A stretch of DNA of 37,043 nt, taken from SZUA-254 sp031379665. GTDB taxonomy: Bacteria; Bacteroidota; Ignavibacteria; UBA10030; SZUA-254. Both the position numbers and the translations under genes were made by a program. This document shows positions 32,984 to 37,043 of the stretch, in pieces. Below the pieces are notes generated by a model. The model did no database searches. It was not told where the DNA came from and saw only the letters and a list, made by a program, of their open reading frames with translations. Positions within the stretch are counted from its first letter, which is position 1. Every line of letters starts with the position of its first letter. Location of the stretch: assembly GCA_031379665.1 (NCBI GenBank), contig JANNFI010000104.1, positions 1 to 37,043 on the forward strand, written 5' to 3'.

Positions 32984-33630
32984 GAGAATACTTCGGAGAC
33001 ATATTCAAGGGCGTCTGGACGGTGCTCGTCGGGATGAGGATCACGTTCGCGCATATGTTCACGCCGGCCGTCACGAGGCAGTACCCCGACTTCAGGATGA
33101 AGCTCCCCGAGAGGGCCCGCAACCGGCTGTACGTCAATATGGACGACTGCATCGGATGCGACCAGTGCTCAGCCGCCTGCCCCGTCAACTGCATCACCAT
33201 CGAAACGGTCAAATCGGCCGCCGGCGACGATCTCGGGACCACATCCACGGGGCAGAAGAAACGCCTCTGGGTCACCACGTTCGACATCGACATCGGCAAG
33301 TGCTGTTACTGCGCCTTGTGTGTCTCGCCCTGTCCGACGGAATGCATCAAGATGACGGATGTATACGAATTTTCGGAATACAACCGGAACGACCTTATCT
33401 ATAACTACGTCACGCTCTCGCCCGAGAACATCGTCGATGTCAAGGCGAAGGCGGCGGTTGCCGAGAAGGAAGCGGCCGAGAAAAAGGCGGCGGCTGCGGC
33501 TGCCGCGAAGGTCGCAGCGGCGGAAAAGGCTGCGGCGGCCCCCGCACCAGGCGCGGCCCCGACTCCCGGCGCCACTCCCGCATCCGGCGCCACCCCGGCT
33601 CCACCCGCGGGTGAGGCCCCCAAACTATAA
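32980..33630 (+). CDS. nuoI: NADH-quinone oxidoreductase subunit I with long low-complexity tail
   Basis: This 216-residue subunit carries two [4Fe-4S] clusters (N6a and N6b). The cysteines are C57, C60, C63 and C67 (CIGCDQCSAAC) and C108, C111, C114 and C118 (CCYCALCVSPC). The insertion between the two motifs is long, about 40 residues. After about residue 155 there is an unusual tail: first Ala/Lys/Glu-rich and likely helical (about 157-187), then Pro/Ala/Gly/Thr-rich (about 188-213). The core ends near where ordinary NuoI ends. ATG 32980 overlaps the nuoH stop. The tail's function is unknown. Confidence 0.95.
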   Translation: MREYFGDIFKGVWTVLVGMRITFAHMFTPAVTRQYPDFRMKLPERARNRLYVNMDDCIGCDQCSAACPVNCITIETVKSAAGDDLGTTSTGQKKRLWVTTFDIDIGKCCYCALCVSPCPTECIKMTDVYEFSEYNRNDLIYNYVTLSPENIVDVKAKAAVAEKEAAEKKAAAAAAAKVAAAEKAAAAPAPGAAPTPGATPASGATPAPPAGEAPKL

Positions 33631-33637
33631 CGCCGCC

Positions 33638-34144
33638 ATGGAACTCTTCGACATCATCTTCTGGCTCTTCGCGCTGATCACCCTCGGTTCAGCCGTCGTG
33701 GTCGTCTTCTCGCGTAACATCATCTACTCCGCCTTCTCGCTCCTCTTCACGTTCTTCGGCGTGGCTGGCGTGTACGTTCTCCTCGGAGCCGATTTCATCG
33801 CGGTCACGCAGATCCTGGTCTACGTCGGTGGCATCCTCGTCCTGCTGGTCTTCGGCGTGATGCTCACGAACAAGGTGGTGGACGTGGACATGAAAACGGG
33901 AACGCTCCAGGTCCTGCCCGCGGCGATGGTCGTGGCCCTCACCGCCGGCACGCTTTGCGGAATCTTCTACGTCACCGACTGGCGCCTCATCCCGTCCGAG
34001 AACGTCCTCCCGACCACGGCCGGGGCGCTCGGGGAAATGATGATGACATCGTACCTCCTCCCGTTCGAAGTAGCCTCGATCGTCCTCCTGGTGGCCCTGG
34101 TGGGCGCCGCGATGATCGCCCGGAAGGAGCGGAAACAGGCATGA
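33638..34144 (+). CDS. nuoJ: NADH-quinone oxidoreductase subunit J
   Basis: This 168-residue subunit has five hydrophobic helices. The conserved LGADFIAVTQILVYVGGILVLLVFGVML region (read as ADFIAVTQILVYVGGI) marks the TM3 helix with the pi-bulge that couples quinone chemistry to the membrane arm. The start at ATG 33638 is seven bases after the nuoI stop, and its stop overlaps nuoK (ATGA). Confidence 0.95.
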   Translation: MELFDIIFWLFALITLGSAVVVVFSRNIIYSAFSLLFTFFGVAGVYVLLGADFIAVTQILVYVGGILVLLVFGVMLTNKVVDVDMKTGTLQVLPAAMVVALTAGTLCGIFYVTDWRLIPSENVLPTTAGALGEMMMTSYLLPFEVASIVLLVALVGAAMIARKERKQA

Positions 34145-34455
34145 CCTCGCAGATCACGCTGACCCACTACGTCTTCCTGAGCGCGGCGCTCTTTTCGCTT
34201 GGGCTCTTTGCCGTCCTTACGCGGCGGAACGCCATTCTGGTGCTTATGGGGATCGAGCTCATCCTGAACGCCGCCAACATCAATTTCATCGCGTTCTCCC
34301 GCTTCGGCGGGATGAACCTCGACGGACAAGCCGCCGCGATCTTCGTGATCATCCTCGCAGCTGCCGAGGCCGCGGTCGCGCTGGCGATCGTGCTCAACAT
34401 CTACCAGCGGTTCCGGACCGTGAACGTCGACGACATCAACAAACTGAAGGAATAA
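34141..34455 (+). CDS. nuoK: NADH-quinone oxidoreductase subunit K
   Basis: This 104-residue subunit has three hydrophobic helices with the two conserved membrane glutamates, in LMGIELILNAANINF and ILAAAEAAVALAIVL. These form part of the central proton path. It is coupled to nuoJ by an ATGA overlap, and nuoL starts seven bases later. Confidence 0.97.
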   Translation: MTSQITLTHYVFLSAALFSLGLFAVLTRRNAILVLMGIELILNAANINFIAFSRFGGMNLDGQAAAIFVIILAAAEAAVALAIVLNIYQRFRTVNVDDINKLKE

Positions 34456-34462
34456 CGGACCG

Positions 34463-36715
34463 ATGTCCGGCAACGTCATAGATCTCTCACTGGCGATCCT
34501 GCTCCTGCCCCTGGCGAGCTTCCTCATCCTGATCTTTTTCGGGAAGAAGCTTCCTCGCGGCGGCGACTGGTTCGGTCTGGGCCTGCTGTTCGTCTGCCTG
34601 GGCCTGTCGGTTGGGGTCCTCTTCCAGCGTGTGGGTGGCCCTGCCGCGGCCGACATCCTGCGTTTCTCCTGGGTGGACTTCGGTAACGTCCCCGGCGTCG
34701 GGCCGCTGAAGATCGATCTCGGTTTCGCGGTCGACAACCTCGCCGCGATCATGATGGTCGTCGTGTGTCTGGTGAGTTCGCTCGTCCACCTCTTCTCCAT
34801 CGGCTATATGCACGGCGACGTTCGCTACACGCGGTACTTCGCGTACCTGGGCATCTTCACCTTCTCGATGCTCGTGATCGTCCTGACCGACAATTTCTTC
34901 CTGATGTACGTCGGGTGGGAGCTCGTGGGGTTGAGCAGTTACCTCCTGATCGGCCACTGGTACGAGAAAAAATCGGCGTCCGACGCGGCGAAGAAGGCCT
35001 TCATCGTGAACAGGATCGGTGACATCGGAATGTTCACCGGCATCATGATCCTCTACGTCACCTTCAGGACCTTCACCTTCGACCAGATCTTCTCGATGAT
35101 GGCCGCCGGAACGGTTCCGATGGGGAGCGAGGCCTGGCTCACCGCCGCGGGCGTGCTGATCTTCTGCGGCGCCGTGGGCAAGTCGGCGCAGTTCCCCCTG
35201 CACGTGTGGCTCCCCGACGCGATGGAGGGCCCCACGCCGGTCAGCGCCCTGATCCACGCCGCGACGATGGTCGCCGCCGGCGTCTACCTGATCGCCCGCA
35301 CCTTTCCGATGATGACGGCCGACGCCCTGACCGTGATCGCGTACGTCGGCGCCATCACCGCGTTCATCTCCGCCACGATCGCCATCGCGCAGAACGACAT
35401 CAAGAAGGTGCTGGCCTACTCCACCGTGTCCCAGCTCGGGTATATGGTGATGGGCCTCGGGGTGGGGGCCTACACCGCCGGGTTCTTCCACCTGAGCACC
35501 CACGCGATGTTCAAGGCGGGCCTCTTCCTCGGCTCCGGGTCGGTCATCCACGCGATGCACCACGCGATGCACAAGACCCACGACCATGCCGATCCCCAGG
35601 ACCTCCGCAATATGGGCGGCCTGAAGAAGTACATGCCGGTGACCTACCTGACATTCCTGATGTTCACGCTCGCCATCAGCGGCGTTCCGTTTACCTCCGG
35701 GTTCCTGAGCAAAGACGAACTGCTCGCCGGGACGATGGCGTTCGGCTCGCACACGGGCCACTACCTGATCCCGATCGTGGGGTTCCTCGTGGCGGGGATG
35801 ACTGCGTTCTACATGTTCCGGCTCGTCTTCCTGACGTTCCACGGCGCCCACGTCGATCCGGCTCGTGAGGCCCACCTCCACGAATCGCCGGCAACGATGA
35901 CACTGCCGCTGATCGTCTTCGCCGCGCTCTCGTTCTTCGTCTTCTATTCGTTCAACCCCTTCGGCGCCACGGACGGCTGGTTCGCGAACGCCGTGCCGCG
36001 GCCCGAGTCGGTCGTCCCTGCCGGCGCGCAGGCGATGGGGAGGGAGGAGTTCGCCGAGGCGATGCACCACGCCCACGTCCCGACGATCGTCCTGTCGCTC
36101 CTCGTCGCCGGCATCGGCATCCTTCTGGCATTCCTCACCTACCGGAAGAAGGCGATCAGCGCCGACGCCGTCGCGGCAAGGTTCCCGGGCCTCCACCGGT
36201 TCCTCGTCAACAAGTGGTACTTCGACGAGCTCTACGAAGCCGTTGTCGTGAAGGGAACGCTCGCGATCACCCGCGTCCTCCACTGGTTCGACGCAAAAAT
36301 CGTCGATGGCCTCGTCAACGGGACGGCGGGGTGGACGATGGCCGTCGTTTTCGGTTACACGGAACACCGGAAGGAAAAGACCATTTCGGCGAATTTCTTC
36401 ATCGTCGTGGGTATCATCGTATCGGCGCTCACCGCGTGGTGGGCGGGCGAGTGGATATTCTCGCTGGCCGACGTACCCGGTGGCGTGCTCGGTGGGGGCC
36501 TCTTCACACTCCTCGCCGGCCTGTTAACATTGTTCTTCTTCTGGTCGGGCGCTGGCGGTTTCGACCGGTATGTCGTGGACGGAATGGTGAATGGCATCGC
36601 GTACGTTTCCGGATTCTTTGGCCTGCTACTCAGGAAGTTCCAGTCGGGCCGGGTGCAGACCTACATCGTCTTCGCCCTTCTCGGGGCGATGCTCTTGTTC
36701 TACATGCTCAGATAA
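34463..36715 (+). CDS. nuoL: NADH-quinone oxidoreductase subunit L (antiporter-like)
   Basis: This 750-residue subunit is the distal antiporter-like proton pump and includes the long lateral helix at its C-terminus. The Mrp/Nad5 core is clear: YVGWELVGLSSYLLIGHWYEK (Glu in TM5), KSAQFPLHVWLPDAMEGPTPVSALIHAATMVAAGVY (read as HVWLPDAMEGPTPVSALIHA), and AYSTVSQLGYMVMGLG. The region after about residue 470 is longer than in short versions and includes His-rich loops. nuoM follows after 16 bp. Confidence 0.97.
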   Translation: MSGNVIDLSLAILLLPLASFLILIFFGKKLPRGGDWFGLGLLFVCLGLSVGVLFQRVGGPAAADILRFSWVDFGNVPGVGPLKIDLGFAVDNLAAIMMVVVCLVSSLVHLFSIGYMHGDVRYTRYFAYLGIFTFSMLVIVLTDNFFLMYVGWELVGLSSYLLIGHWYEKKSASDAAKKAFIVNRIGDIGMFTGIMILYVTFRTFTFDQIFSMMAAGTVPMGSEAWLTAAGVLIFCGAVGKSAQFPLHVWLPDAMEGPTPVSALIHAATMVAAGVYLIARTFPMMTADALTVIAYVGAITAFISATIAIAQNDIKKVLAYSTVSQLGYMVMGLGVGAYTAGFFHLSTHAMFKAGLFLGSGSVIHAMHHAMHKTHDHADPQDLRNMGGLKKYMPVTYLTFLMFTLAISGVPFTSGFLSKDELLAGTMAFGSHTGHYLIPIVGFLVAGMTAFYMFRLVFLTFHGAHVDPAREAHLHESPATMTLPLIVFAALSFFVFYSFNPFGATDGWFANAVPRPESVVPAGAQAMGREEFAEAMHHAHVPTIVLSLLVAGIGILLAFLTYRKKAISADAVAARFPGLHRFLVNKWYFDELYEAVVVKGTLAITRVLHWFDAKIVDGLVNGTAGWTMAVVFGYTEHRKEKTISANFFIVVGIIVSALTAWWAGEWIFSLADVPGGVLGGGLFTLLAGLLTLFFFWSGAGGFDRYVVDGMVNGIAYVSGFFGLLLRKFQSGRVQTYIVFALLGAMLLFYMLR

Positions 36716-36731
36716 CTCAGGACCTACGATT

Positions 36732-37043
36732 ATGCAATTCCTCGGATTGGGAATACTCAGCTGGATCACGTTCCTCCCCGTGGTCGGGATGGTGGCCATC
36801 CTCCTGCTCGGCAAGGAGAACAAACAGGCCATCCGGTGGACGGCGGTGCTCTTCACCGGCGCTCAAGTGGTCCTCGCCGCCTTGATCTACCTCGGTTTCG
36901 ACCGGAGCATGGCCGGCATCAACACCCTCGAGGGGTTCCAGTACGTCGAGAAGGCCTCGTGGATCGACATCCGCTCGTTCTCCTGGTTTGGAAACGTCCG
37001 CATCGAGTACTTCCTCGGGATCGACGGCATCAGCGTCCTGATG
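36732..37043 (+). CDS. nuoM: NADH-quinone oxidoreductase subunit M (3' end outside window)
   Basis: The frame opens at ATG 36732 and is still open at the window end, giving 104 residues. Two hydrophobic helices near the N-terminus and the motif YFLGIDGISVLM, typical of the NuoM family just before its antiporter core, are visible. It starts 16 bp after nuoL, the usual L-M order. nuoN is expected next but is outside the window. Confidence 0.9.
   Translation, partial: MQFLGLGILSWITFLPVVGMVAILLLGKENKQAIRWTAVLFTGAQVVLAALIYLGFDRSMAGINTLEGFQYVEKASWIDIRSFSWFGNVRIEYFLGIDGISVLM

Noticed and set aside
34487..36367. A 626-codon open frame antisense to nuoL, and a 647-codon one antisense to nuoC-nuoH (30728-32671)
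   Set aside because: Both are Arg/Asp/Glu/His-rich shadows produced by high GC content opposite certain nuo genes.
1..37043. tRNA genes, CRISPR arrays, insertion sequences, prophage genes
   Set aside because: No cloverleaf, regular repeat-spacer arrays, transposase motifs or phage structural genes were seen.

Overview
The window is high-GC (roughly 60%), densely packed bacterial DNA with no mobile elements, tRNAs, rRNAs or CRISPR arrays that I can see. It reads as a chromosomal core region of a member of the Chlorobiota/Ignavibacteriota side of the Bacteroidota-Chlorobiota group. The reasons are a nuoABCD-HIJKLM operon with no nuoEFG between D and H, a C5-type heme cluster, a hexameric-type citrate synthase, and sigma70-like TTGACA/TATAAT-type promoters rather than the TTTG/TAnnTTTG type of classical Bacteroidia. 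The placement is an inference from gene content; no marker gene was compared.

Region 1 (1-13900, + strand) is a type IV filament (type IV pilus-like) locus in two transcription units. The first has two tandem small pilin-like genes (the first cut by the window edge, with an intrinsic terminator after it), then pilC, pilB and three single-helix proteins resembling PilV, PilW and PilX, ending at a strong terminator at 6506-6545. The second starts at a near-consensus promoter (6598-6626) and encodes PilT, a PilM-PilN fusion, a PilO-PilP-like fusion, a compact PilQ secretin and a large lipoprotein, ending at a strong terminator at 13856-13897. The main oddity is that none of the four complete pilin-like genes can encode a prepilin leader. 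Each start codon has an in-frame stop one to four codons upstream, and the hydrophobic helix begins within about ten residues of Met1. No prepilin peptidase gene is present. This may be a branch of the type IV filament family that has dispensed with leader processing, with the inner-membrane alignment complex condensed into two fusion proteins.

Region 2 (13953-27074, - strand) is a long, tightly spaced heme operon. In transcription order it is a CcsA/HemX-like membrane protein, hemA, hemC, hemD, hemE, a ferritin-like diiron protein, hemH, citrate synthase, a TerC-family transporter, an alpha/beta hydrolase, hemB, an NAD-dependent epimerase/reductase and hemL. It covers glutamyl-tRNA to uroporphyrinogen III and coproporphyrinogen III, plus iron insertion. 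The coproporphyrinogen and protoporphyrinogen oxidation genes are not here. Ferrochelatase carries a cysteine pattern like that of [2Fe-2S] ferrochelatases.

Region 3 (27149-29123, + strand) starts in a divergent promoter region and holds an M20 peptidase translationally coupled to a PduO-type cobalamin adenosyltransferase. It is followed by a 72-bp palindromic element of unknown nature (29131-29202).

Region 4 (29307-37043, + strand) is the complex I operon nuoA-B-C-D-H-I-J-K-L-M (M cut by the window end) behind a good promoter. Without the NADH-oxidising E/F/G module in the operon, the electron donor is unclear. NuoI has an unusual Ala/Lys/Glu- then Pro/Ala-rich C-terminal tail.
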